Assembly (NCBI GenBank): GCA_934149325.1
Contig: CAKPEJ010000004.1
Location: forward strand, 1-62,311
Reading direction: 5' to 3'
From: an uncultured Bacilli bacterium
Lineage (GTDB): Bacteria; Bacillota_I; Bacilli_A; RF39; UBA660
DNA: 62,311 nucleotides
Shown: positions 33,806-42,218 of the stretch, piece by piece
How the letters are laid out: the number at the start of each line of letters is the position of its first letter
How positions within the stretch are numbered: position 1 is the stretch's first letter
The notes under the pieces: model-generated
The model's database searches: none
What the model was told of the DNA's origin: nothing
Seen by the model: the letters and a program-made list of their open reading frames with translations, nothing else
Program-made: the position numbers and the translations under genes

Positions 33806-36052
33806 ATGGAAAATATAAATATGGGGATAGTTTCAACCGTATCAAAAAATATCGATTTTGCAAGTTTTAAAATAGAAGAAATAAATAAAGAAATACTTGC
33901 TGCGACTATTGAACTTAAAAAAATAGGAGAGAATACAGAACTTGGTCAAATAATAAAAAGTAAAATAGAAATATTAAATGATGAAAAAACAAAATTAATT
34001 TCATTAGTTACAAAGTTAAGAGAATATGTTGTTTCAAAGACTTTTAACAATTATTCATATACTGAAAATGAAAATGAATTTGAAATTAGTGAAGATAGTA
34101 CTGAACAAGAAGAAAGTATAGAAGTTCCAGTTTTTCAAAAACAAAAAGAAGATATTTATAATGGTGAAACAGAAGTAAAAACAGAAGTTAATAATGAAGA
34201 AAATAATTATGTTACCTTAGATAATAAAGAAGAATATCAAAGTTATGAGGAAATAGAAGAATCTGATGAATATGAAGAAGATTATTTAGATGATTTAGAT
34301 GAACAAGAAGAAAATATTAAGATAAGTAATTTAGAAATATCTTATATTAAAGATAAATATAAAGTTGAATTTGATTTAACAATGAATGGAAAAACAAGAC
34401 ATATTGTAGATTTTGCAGGTGTTGATAAGAAAATATTAGTTAATAAAAAAAAAAACAACGATTCACTAAATGATAGTGATTTTGAATTATATGAAAAGAT
34501 AGATAATAATTTATGTTTGAGACTAAAATCTTTAGATAGAAAGTATGGTACTAAATTATTTAGTGATTATTTAAATGGAAAATTAAATGCTGTTGTTAAG
34601 TATGATTTAAGTAATATAATGAAGTCAAAAAGGTTATCATTAAAAGAAAAAATACAGCAATATGATGTAGCAATAAAACAAAAAGATTTGATAGGAGCAG
34701 AAATTGTTCATTCAAATTTAGGATATAATTTACTAAAATTTAAAAAGTTTTGCAGTAAAAAAGCAAATGTAAATATAAATAAAAAAATTAATATTAATGA
34801 AACTAAGAAAAAGAAAATTGTAAAAGAAAATAGTACAAAACCATATTTTAATTTAACCTTTAAAAGATTTAAAGTCGCAGCTTTTGTAGGTGTAATGACT
34901 TTAGGGGCAGCATCTTTAGCTATTTCACATAGTAATTCAAAAAAGAATATTAAAGAAGCAAAAAATGTTGTTGTAAATACTGAAGATACAACTACTAAAA
35001 GTATTGTCACAACCCAAAATACTACAGAGGTAACAACAGAAAATACTAAAAACAATGAAAATTTAGGAATAGGTGTAAAAGATAGTTTAGCACTTGTACA
35101 ACGTAATAATGATGGAGAAATAATTAAAAACTTTGAATTAACAAAAGAACCATTTGATAATGATAATACATCTTTAGCGAGTGAAATTGGTGCTAAAACA
35201 TTTCCTATATCATCTATGATTGTCTTTGATAAAACTGATAATAGTGTAATTGAAACAGTAAGAGATAGTAATATTAGAACAAATGAATTATATAAAAAAT
35301 ATGGATCAAATATTGGTATTATATTAGGTTTTGATGCAGAAGATGGAAAAGGTAATATTATTTCAAAAAATATTGGATATCTAGATATAGATAAATTTAT
35401 ACATTTTTCTGATAAAACAAAGAAAAGAATTGCTGGTAATAAGGAATATGTATCAACAAAAGATGAAAATATAAATACTGAAAATAGTAAAGAAATAAGT
35501 ACAGAAAAAGTTGAAAATATTAATAAAGAAAATGAAACAAAAGAAGAAAACATAAAAGAAGAAAAAACAAATTATGTAAATACTAAATATCCTAATTTTG
35601 CTATTAACGACGAAGTGTCATTAGTTTATAAAGAAAATGATTCTGTTATTGCTTGTGAAACATCAGGTGATGCTTGGGGTAATGGTAAAAAAGGAAAAGC
35701 TAATTATGTTGATGGAATTATATATAAAATATCTCGTATAGCAGTTTATAGAGGTACTGAAGTTTTGGAAACTATAAGTTTAGGAGATAATAATGAAAGT
35801 GTTAAAACAAATGATTTATATAGTAAATATGGAAAAGATATTGTAATTTCATTTAATTTTAATGCTTATGATGAAAAAGGAAAAAATATTGCTACTGATA
35901 TAGGTTGGGTAGATATAGATAGTTTAAATAATTTTATTAATAATCAAAAAAAGAATAAAGATAGTGCTTTAAATAATTTATATAAAGATTTTGAAGATGT
36001 ACTTTCAAATAATGATAAATTTAAAGGTTATAAATTAACATTTCATATTTAA
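33806..36052 (+). CDS. large membrane protein with duplicated C-terminal domain
   Basis: The 748-aa protein has no recognised family. Residues 1-75 form a coiled coil, then an acidic linker, a globular stretch (about 170-330), and one membrane helix at about 352-374 (FKVAAFVGVMTLGAASLAIS). The extracellular part has a Thr-rich linker and two copies of a ~115-aa domain, each reading V/I-F/Y-x-x-T-x-x-V-[IL]-E-T...T-N-[ED]-L-Y-x-K-Y-G...D-x-x-G-K-x-I and ending IG(Y/W)[LV]DID. The copies lie around residues 430-535 and 600-715. The topology (cytoplasmic N-terminus) is inferred. Ribosome site AGGGGG. Confidence 0.55.
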   Translation: MENINMGIVSTVSKNIDFASFKIEEINKEILAATIELKKIGENTELGQIIKSKIEILNDEKTKLISLVTKLREYVVSKTFNNYSYTENENEFEISEDSTEQEESIEVPVFQKQKEDIYNGETEVKTEVNNEENNYVTLDNKEEYQSYEEIEESDEYEEDYLDDLDEQEENIKISNLEISYIKDKYKVEFDLTMNGKTRHIVDFAGVDKKILVNKKKNNDSLNDSDFELYEKIDNNLCLRLKSLDRKYGTKLFSDYLNGKLNAVVKYDLSNIMKSKRLSLKEKIQQYDVAIKQKDLIGAEIVHSNLGYNLLKFKKFCSKKANVNINKKININETKKKKIVKENSTKPYFNLTFKRFKVAAFVGVMTLGAASLAISHSNSKKNIKEAKNVVVNTEDTTTKSIVTTQNTTEVTTENTKNNENLGIGVKDSLALVQRNNDGEIIKNFELTKEPFDNDNTSLASEIGAKTFPISSMIVFDKTDNSVIETVRDSNIRTNELYKKYGSNIGIILGFDAEDGKGNIISKNIGYLDIDKFIHFSDKTKKRIAGNKEYVSTKDENINTENSKEISTEKVENINKENETKEENIKEEKTNYVNTKYPNFAINDEVSLVYKENDSVIACETSGDAWGNGKKGKANYVDGIIYKISRIAVYRGTEVLETISLGDNNESVKTNDLYSKYGKDIVISFNFNAYDEKGKNIATDIGWVDIDSLNNFINNQKKNKDSALNNLYKDFEDVLSNNDKFKGYKLTFHI

Positions 36053-36067
36053 AAAGGGGGAAAATAT

Positions 36068-36493
36068 ATGAGTAATATTGAATTACCATTTAATGTAAAA
36101 CAAATTAGTAAAAAAGAATTAGATAATTTAATAAAAAGAGTAAAAAAGGGTGAAGAAGATATTTATTTAGAAGTTAGAGATAATGAAAAAAATTTAATTG
36201 GTTTTCAAAAAGTATTATCTTTAAAAGACAATCTTAAAATAGCAAAAAGAAGATTAATATATTTAATAAAATTAAATAGTAAATATAGTAGAAGAAAATC
36301 TAATAAGGAAGAAGCAGAAAAAATAAAAGAAGAAATAGAAATATGTATAAAAGAAATACAAGCTGTTTTAGGTAGAAGTTTTCTAGTAGATGATAGAAAA
36401 GATTTTGTTGATAAAATAAATTCTATTGAACCTTACATGAAAAAGGAAATATCAAAAAAAATGGATTTTGATAAAAATCCATATGTACGTTAA
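36068..36493 (+). CDS. small helical hypothetical protein
   Basis: The 141-aa Lys/Glu-rich protein is largely alpha-helical, with a coiled coil around residues 55-105 (RRKSNKEEAEKIKEEIEI). There is no membrane segment. It begins 15 nt after the large membrane protein with an AAAGGGGG site and is presumably cotranscribed, possibly as its cytoplasmic partner (inference). Confidence 0.5.
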   Translation: MSNIELPFNVKQISKKELDNLIKRVKKGEEDIYLEVRDNEKNLIGFQKVLSLKDNLKIAKRRLIYLIKLNSKYSRRKSNKEEAEKIKEEIEICIKEIQAVLGRSFLVDDRKDFVDKINSIEPYMKKEISKKMDFDKNPYVR

Positions 36494-36518
36494 AAAAGTT
36501 ACATTAGTAGCTTTTTTT
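36492..36518. terminator. convergent hairpin terminator
   Basis: AAAAAAGTTAC, loop ATTA, GTAGCTTTTTT (one G-U pair). Flanking A and T runs allow use from both strands; it lies just before the end of the minus-strand sirtuin gene. Confidence 0.75.
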
Positions 36519-37230
36519 ATATATTTTTAAATATTTTATTTATATCATCATTTATAACTAAAGTTGCCATATTATCAAAATTAGTTGTTTCTTTATTTAT
36601 AATAACTAAATTTTTTCCTTTAAAATATCTAATCAGTCCAGCAGCTGGAAATACATTTAAAGATGTTCCACCAACTATAAGTGTATCTGCATTTTCAATT
36701 AGATTGATTGCTTTATTTAATATTTCATTATTAAGTTCTTCTTCATATAAAATAACATAAGGCTTTATAATGCCACCACAAGAACAAATAAGGTTATCTT
36801 TATTATTTATCATATAATCTAATGAATAAAATTTATTACATTTCATGCAGTAATTTTTATATATTGTTCCGTGAAGTTCAAGAACATTTTTAGAACCTGC
36901 TTTTTTATGAAGTCCATCAATATTTTGTGTTATTATTCCTTTTAATTTACCTAATTCTTCAAGTTCTTTTAACTTTTTATGGCAGTAATTAGGTTTAGCA
37001 TCTAAATAAATCATTTTATCAAAATAAAAATCATAAAAATCATTTGTTTTGTTAATAAAAAATGTATGACTTAATATAACTTCTGGTTTAAATTTGTATT
37101 TTTGATTATATATACCATTTGAACTTCTAAAATCAGGTATATTACTAGCAGTAGATACACCAGCACCTCCAAAGAATACAATTTTATCTGATTCATTTAT
37201 AATCTTTTTTAATATTTCTAATTTATCCAT
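36517..37230 (-). CDS. cobB: Sir2 NAD-dependent protein deacylase
   Basis: The 237-aa sirtuin has the NAD-binding motif FFGGAGVSTASNIPDFRS, the catalytic-His region ITQNIDGLHKKAG, LHGTIYKNYCMKC with a four-Cys zinc site (CMKC and CSCG), GGIIKPYVILYEE, and GGTSLNVFPAAGLI. It removes acyl groups from lysines using NAD+. It is a lone minus-strand gene between two plus-strand operons. Its start follows GGTGATT. Confidence 0.95.
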   Translation of the reverse strand: MDKLEILKKIINESDKIVFFGGAGVSTASNIPDFRSSNGIYNQKYKFKPEVILSHTFFINKTNDFYDFYFDKMIYLDAKPNYCHKKLKELEELGKLKGIITQNIDGLHKKAGSKNVLELHGTIYKNYCMKCNKFYSLDYMINNKDNLICSCGGIIKPYVILYEEELNNEILNKAINLIENADTLIVGGTSLNVFPAAGLIRYFKGKNLVIINKETTNFDNMATLVINDDINKIFKNI

Positions 37231-37267
37231 ATAATCACCAAAATAATTATAAATTAATTATATAAAT

Positions 37268-37295
37268 TTGACAAATATTATAAAATATATATAAT
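37268..37295 (+). promoter_or_regulatory. sigma-A promoter
   Basis: TTGACA (37268-37273), a 16-nt spacer and TATAAT (37290-37295), before the gene at 37324. Confidence 0.8.
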
Positions 37296-37323
37296 ATTCA
37301 TCTAGAAAAAGGGGGAATTTACA

Positions 37324-38517
37324 ATGCTAGAAATAAAAACAAGAGGAGAATATGATGAAATAATTTCTGATTTAAAAAAATGTATTGAATCTTATAAAAA
37401 AACATATAAAGAAGATAATATATATACACTTTTCTTAGCAAATGGTAAAAGAATACAATTTTCAATAAATGAAAATAATTTACCACATCTACTAGGTGTT
37501 AAGACTGATAATTTAATTTCAAAAAGTATGTTAAGAAGAGATAAAACATATAAAACTTTATTAAATTTTATTGAAAATAGTTATAGTATTTATATAAATA
37601 TTACAAAAGGTGTATTAAATTATTCAGATGTATTTTCTCCTTATATAAAAAATAAATTAGATGTATTTAATGATCAATTAAAAACTCCATATCCTAAAGA
37701 AATTTATTTTGTTTGTGAGTATGATAAGACAAAAAATTATACGAAAAAAGATATAGATGAGTTTACAGCAGACTATTATGTCGCACGAAAAAGAGAAAAT
37801 TGCGGCGATATAATCTTATTAGGATTAAAGAAAAGAGAAAATAATATTTATGCAGTTCAAACGAGCAGAGTTATTAAAAATGATGAAAAATATCTTGAAA
37901 ACTTAAATAATTTATTAGATGGACAAGTTGTAACTTATGTAAATACTCTAAGAGTTGAAAATTATCAAACAGGATATAGAAAAGAGACTCATTTGGGGAT
38001 TGAAGAAAAAAAAGAGGTAATAAATAATCTTATAAATATATCAAATAAAACTAATTCTATTACTAATACTATTCAAAATCATTTATTTGATATAATAAGT
38101 GTTTCAAAATGTAAAAATGAACTATTTAGTACAAAAATTTTATTATCACAATTAATTAGCGCAATGAAAAATAATGAGATATTTGATATAAGTGGAGTAG
38201 ATAGTGAAATTACAAAGATAATAGATGAAGAAATGCAAGATGTTATAAATGGATATAATAATTATATTTGTTCAGGAATTTTAAATAATGATTGCACAAA
38301 TCAAAAATACTCAGATGTAGTAAACGAAAGAGATAATTTATCAAAAGAAAAAGAAGAATTAAATGAAAAATTAAAAAAATTAGAAGAAGAAAAAAAGGAA
38401 TTGTTAGAAGAAAAAGATAATTTAGAAAAATATAAAGATTCATATGAAACTTTTACATCTAAAATATTTTCTTTAACTGATGAAGAAAAAGCTAAAAAAG
38501 AAGGTTTGATATTCTAA
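37324..38517 (+). CDS. PBECR4-like domain protein with C-terminal coiled coil
   Basis: The 397-aa protein has an N-terminal region with LFLANGKRIQFSINENNLPHLLG and, about 100 residues on, CGDIILLGLKKRENNIYAVQTSR. This pairing is typical of the BECR-nuclease-fold PBECR4 domain seen in phage and defence proteins (recognition by pattern only). The C-terminus (about 330-385) is a strong Glu/Lys coiled coil. If correct it may be an RNase-like or structural protein. It is a single gene with its own promoter and an AAAGGGGG site. Confidence 0.4.
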   Translation: MLEIKTRGEYDEIISDLKKCIESYKKTYKEDNIYTLFLANGKRIQFSINENNLPHLLGVKTDNLISKSMLRRDKTYKTLLNFIENSYSIYINITKGVLNYSDVFSPYIKNKLDVFNDQLKTPYPKEIYFVCEYDKTKNYTKKDIDEFTADYYVARKRENCGDIILLGLKKRENNIYAVQTSRVIKNDEKYLENLNNLLDGQVVTYVNTLRVENYQTGYRKETHLGIEEKKEVINNLINISNKTNSITNTIQNHLFDIISVSKCKNELFSTKILLSQLISAMKNNEIFDISGVDSEITKIIDEEMQDVINGYNNYICSGILNNDCTNQKYSDVVNERDNLSKEKEELNEKLKKLEEEKKELLEEKDNLEKYKDSYETFTSKIFSLTDEEKAKKEGLIF

Positions 38518-38563
38518 ATCTTTCTTTTTTTTGGTATAATTAAAATGTTAGGATAGTGATAAA

Positions 38564-41500
38564 ATGAAAAAATATAGAGTAATGGATGGAAATGAAGCAT
38601 GTGCTCATATTTCATATATGTTTACAGAAGTATCAGGTATATATCCAATAACACCGGCATCACCAATGCCAGAATATATTGATAAATGGATATTAGAAGG
38701 AAGAAAAAATATTTTCAATGATGAAGTAAAACAAGTAGAGATGCAAAGTGAAGCTGGTGCGATAGCACTTGTTCATGGTTCTTTACAAACTGGTGTACTT
38801 TCAAGTACATATACAGCAAGCCAAGGTTTATTACTTATGATACCATCAATGTACAAGATAGCAGGTGAAATGCTTCCATGTGTTATAAATGTTGCCTCAA
38901 GAACAGTTGCGACTCATGCACTTAGTATATTTGGTGATCACTCTGATATATATGCTGCTCGTTCAACAGGTTTTTCATTTATGGCATCAAGTAGTGTACA
39001 AGATGTAATGTATTTAACATTAGTTACATATTTATCTAGCATAAAAGGATCACTACCATTTGTAAACTTTTTTGATGGTTTTAGAACAAGTCATGAACTA
39101 TCTAAAATTCATACTTTAGAAATAGATGATATAAAAGATTTAATAGATACAAAAGCAATTAATAATTTTAAAAAAGAAAGTATGTTAATAAATAAAAAAA
39201 TAAAAGGAACAACTCAAAATGATGATATATACTTTCAAAATTTAGAAGCTAGAAATAAATATTATGACTCTATGAGTGATATAGTTAATGAATATATGGA
39301 AAAAATTAATGAAAAATTTGATTTAGATTATAAACCATTTAATTATTATGGTGATGAGAAAGCAGATAAAGTAATAGTTGCGATGGGATCAGTTTGTCAA
39401 AGTATAAGGGAATTAATTGATATTCTAAATGAGAAAAAAGAAAAAGTTGGATTAATAGAAGTACATTTATATAGACCTTTTTCTTCAAAATATTTCTTAA
39501 ATGTATTACCAAAATCTGTTAAAAAAATTGCTGTTTTAGATAGAGCAAAAGAAGCAGGATCAAGTGGTGAACCATTATATTTAGATGTAGTAAATATTAT
39601 AAATAAATTAAATAAAAAAATAACTGTAGTAGGTGGAAGATATGGTATATCTAGTAAAGATACAACTTTATCAGATTTATATGCTGTATATAAAAATTTA
39701 GATATGGAAGATATGATTAATTCATTTACTATAGGAATTAAAGATGATGTAACAAATAAAAGTTTAGAAAGAGTAAAAATAAAAAATAATGCTAAAAATA
39801 TTGAGATGAAAGTATATGGTTTTGGATCTGATGGAATGGTATCAGCAACTAAAGATTTAACAAAATTAGTAGGAGATAATACTAAAGGTTTTGTGCAATT
39901 ATATAATGAATATGATTCTAAAAAAAGTGGAGGACTTACCATAAGTCATTTAAGAATAGGAAAAGATGTAATAAGATCTGAATATTATATAGAAAATGAA
40001 CATATTGTTGTATGTACAAAAGAATCATATTTAGAAAAATATGATGTTCTTAATGGTATAAGGAAAAATGGAATTTTTATATTAGTTACTGATAAAAAAG
40101 GTGATGAATTAGAAAAAATTCTTCCTGATAATATAAAATATATTTTGTCTAAAAAAAATATAAATTTCTTTACAGTAGATGCTTACTCACTTTCTGAGAA
40201 AAATAATATACCTAATAAAATAAGTATGATTATGGAACTTGCTATTATAAAAATAACAAAAGTTTTATCACAAGCACTTGCGCTTACAAAAATGAAAGAA
40301 AGTATTAAAAATCATTTTACTAAAAAAGGTGAAGAAATAGTTAATAATAATATTAATGCTATAGAAAATGTTGATGAATATATTAATAAAGTAGAAGTAA
40401 AATCTGAATGGAGTTCAATAATATTAAAAGATAAAAAATATAAAGGAATAATTGATAATATAGAACATTTTAAAGGAAATGAACTTTCTGTAAAAGAATT
40501 TTTAAGTCATAAAGATGGAAGTTTTCCACTTGATACATCTAAATTAGAAAAAAGAGATGTTTCAGAGTATGTTCCAGTGTGGAAGAGTGAATCATGTATA
40601 CAATGTAATAAGTGCTCTATAGTATGTCCACATGGCGTTATTACACCTAAAATATTAACAGATAAGGAAGCTAATTTAAATAAAGATTTGATTGTTACAG
40701 ATCTTCTTGGTAAAGAAGGATATAAATATGCTTTAGAAATTAATTATGATAATTGTACAGGTTGTGGAGTGTGTGCAAATACTTGTGTTGGTAAAAGAGG
40801 TAGTAAGGCATTAGAAATGATAAAGAAAACACTTGCTAGTAGAGTAAATGAAAAGATAAATGTAGAATATAAAAATCTATTTGATGAATCTACTATAAAA
40901 GGAATAGGTTTTGTAGAACCATTATTTAAATATTCAGGAGCATGTGCTGGATGTGGTCAAACGCCATATATTAAATTATTAACACAAGTTCATAAAGATG
41001 GAATAATAATCGCAAATGCAACAGGATGCTCTTCTATATATGGTGGAAGTATGCCAGTGACACCTTATAATGTTTCTTGGTCAAATTCATTATTTGAAGA
41101 TAATGCAGAATATGGGCTTGGTATGAGAATGACTATAAAATTGATGCAAGAAAAAATAGAAAAAATAATGCTTGAAAATATGGATAGAGTAAGTAATCAA
41201 AATAAGGAACTATTTAAAAAGTGGTTAGATAATAAAGATAATTATAATGTTACAAAGGAAATAAAAGAAAAAATAGATTATACAGAAGTTCCAAAACTTA
41301 AAAATTTGAAAGAATATATAGATTCAAAAAGTGTATGGATAATAGGTGGCGATGGATGGAGTTATGATATTGGTTTCTCTGGTATAGACCATGTAATGTC
41401 ATCAGGAGAAAATGTTAATATATTAGTTCTTGATACAGAAGTATATTCAAATACTGGAGGTCAAGCAAGTAAATCAACAGAAAAAGGTGCTGTAGCTAAA

Positions 41501-41953
41501 TTTAGTTTATCAGGTAAAAAGACATCTAAAAAAGATTTAGCTAAAATGATGATGAATTATGAAAATGTATATGTAGCGCATATTAGTTTAGGTGCTAATA
41601 TACTTCAAGCGTTAAAAACATTAAAAGAGGCAAAAGAACATGATGGTCCATCATTAATAATAGCTTATTCACCTTGCATTAGTCATGGAATAAAGGCAGG
41701 TATGAAAAATATGATAGAAGAAGAAAAACTTGCTGTACAATCTGGATATTTTCCATTATTTAGATATAATGGTAAAGAATTTAATTTAGATTATAAAGAA
41801 CCAGATTTTGATCTATATGATTTATTCTTAGAAGGTGAAAATAGATATTCAATGATTAAGGCTGTTAATAGTGATTTAGCTAAGAAATTATTAGAAGAAA
41901 ATAAAGAAGAAGCTAAGAAAAGATTTGAATACTATAAAAGTTTAAGTAATTAA
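38564..41953 (+). CDS. nifJ: pyruvate:ferredoxin (flavodoxin) oxidoreductase
   Basis: PFOR oxidises pyruvate to acetyl-CoA and CO2 with reduction of ferredoxin, central to anaerobic fermentation. The single 1129-aa polypeptide contains domain I (YPITPASPMPEYIDKW), domain II, the gamma domain (GFGSDGMVSATKDL), a two-[4Fe-4S] ferredoxin domain (CIQCNKCSIVCPHG; CTGCGVCANTC), the proximal-cluster Cys motif CAGCGQTPYIKLL and the TPP domain (GGDGWSYDIGFSGIDHV, DTEVYSNTGGQASKST). It is slightly short of the common 1170-1190 aa. It is monocistronic, with a TATAAT about 24 nt upstream of the start. Confidence 0.97.
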   Translation: MKKYRVMDGNEACAHISYMFTEVSGIYPITPASPMPEYIDKWILEGRKNIFNDEVKQVEMQSEAGAIALVHGSLQTGVLSSTYTASQGLLLMIPSMYKIAGEMLPCVINVASRTVATHALSIFGDHSDIYAARSTGFSFMASSSVQDVMYLTLVTYLSSIKGSLPFVNFFDGFRTSHELSKIHTLEIDDIKDLIDTKAINNFKKESMLINKKIKGTTQNDDIYFQNLEARNKYYDSMSDIVNEYMEKINEKFDLDYKPFNYYGDEKADKVIVAMGSVCQSIRELIDILNEKKEKVGLIEVHLYRPFSSKYFLNVLPKSVKKIAVLDRAKEAGSSGEPLYLDVVNIINKLNKKITVVGGRYGISSKDTTLSDLYAVYKNLDMEDMINSFTIGIKDDVTNKSLERVKIKNNAKNIEMKVYGFGSDGMVSATKDLTKLVGDNTKGFVQLYNEYDSKKSGGLTISHLRIGKDVIRSEYYIENEHIVVCTKESYLEKYDVLNGIRKNGIFILVTDKKGDELEKILPDNIKYILSKKNINFFTVDAYSLSEKNNIPNKISMIMELAIIKITKVLSQALALTKMKESIKNHFTKKGEEIVNNNINAIENVDEYINKVEVKSEWSSIILKDKKYKGIIDNIEHFKGNELSVKEFLSHKDGSFPLDTSKLEKRDVSEYVPVWKSESCIQCNKCSIVCPHGVITPKILTDKEANLNKDLIVTDLLGKEGYKYALEINYDNCTGCGVCANTCVGKRGSKALEMIKKTLASRVNEKINVEYKNLFDESTIKGIGFVEPLFKYSGACAGCGQTPYIKLLTQVHKDGIIIANATGCSSIYGGSMPVTPYNVSWSNSLFEDNAEYGLGMRMTIKLMQEKIEKIMLENMDRVSNQNKELFKKWLDNKDNYNVTKEIKEKIDYTEVPKLKNLKEYIDSKSVWIIGGDGWSYDIGFSGIDHVMSSGENVNILVLDTEVYSNTGGQASKSTEKGAVAKFSLSGKKTSKKDLAKMMMNYENVYVAHISLGANILQALKTLKEAKEHDGPSLIIAYSPCISHGIKAGMKNMIEEEKLAVQSGYFPLFRYNGKEFNLDYKEPDFDLYDLFLEGENRYSMIKAVNSDLAKKLLEENKEEAKKRFEYYKSLSN

Positions 41954-41980
41954 GTTAATAAAACTTCAATATATAACATA

Positions 41981-42018
41981 AAAGAAGTGGATAAAATAAC
42001 CACTTCTTTATATTTTTA
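41981..42018 (+). terminator. terminator of nifJ
   Basis: AAAGAAGTGG (41981-41990) pairs perfectly with CCACTTCTTT (42000-42009), followed by an AT-rich T tract. Confidence 0.85.
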
Positions 42019-42019
42019 G

Positions 42020-42123
42020 ATAAAAAAAGAAACTGCCCCCCTGAAGAACAGTTTCGTAAAAAAGAATAAAAAGGGGTTGGCTAGTGTGATACTAGCAGCC
42101 AATTCGCCATTTGGGAATTGGTG
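42020..42123 (-). ncRNA. candidate small RNA with G-rich terminator loop
   Basis: On the minus strand a perfect promoter (42130-42158) is followed by about 104 nt without an ORF. The RNA contains hairpin 1 (CCAATTC/GAATTGG), hairpin 2 (TTGG and CTAGT arms paired with ACTAG and CCAA), a pyrimidine-rich stretch with AACCCC, and a terminator hairpin with a 7-bp stem (GAAACTG/CAGTTTC) and a 13-nt loop TTCTTCAGGGGGG, then T7. The shared TTGG of hairpins 1 and 2 permits alternative folds, and CCCC could pair with the loop as a pseudoknot. It matches no RNA family I know. Its loop is complementary to CCCCCTGAAGA at 44276, 52467 and 61009. Confidence 0.6.
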
Positions 42124-42129
42124 ACATAT

Positions 42130-42158
42130 ATATTACTGATAAAAGGGTGTTTTGTCAA
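42130..42158 (-). promoter_or_regulatory. consensus minus-strand promoter of the small RNA
   Basis: Reading the minus strand: TTGACA (42158-42153), a 17-nt spacer and TAATAT (42135-42130). Confidence 0.75.
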
Positions 42159-42218
42159 GTACTTTTTAAAAAATATGTTATAATATTTTTAAATTAATAA
42201 AAAAAGAGGTGATTTAAT

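Noticed and set aside
34708..35553. Long minus-strand open frame opposite the 748-aa membrane protein
   Set aside because: It is Ser/Leu/Phe-rich shadow coding with no ribosome site. The plus-strand gene has a promoter, ribosome site and domain repeats.
39397..39942. 181-codon minus-strand frame inside nifJ
   Set aside because: It lies wholly within the strongly conserved PFOR gene and has no start signals.
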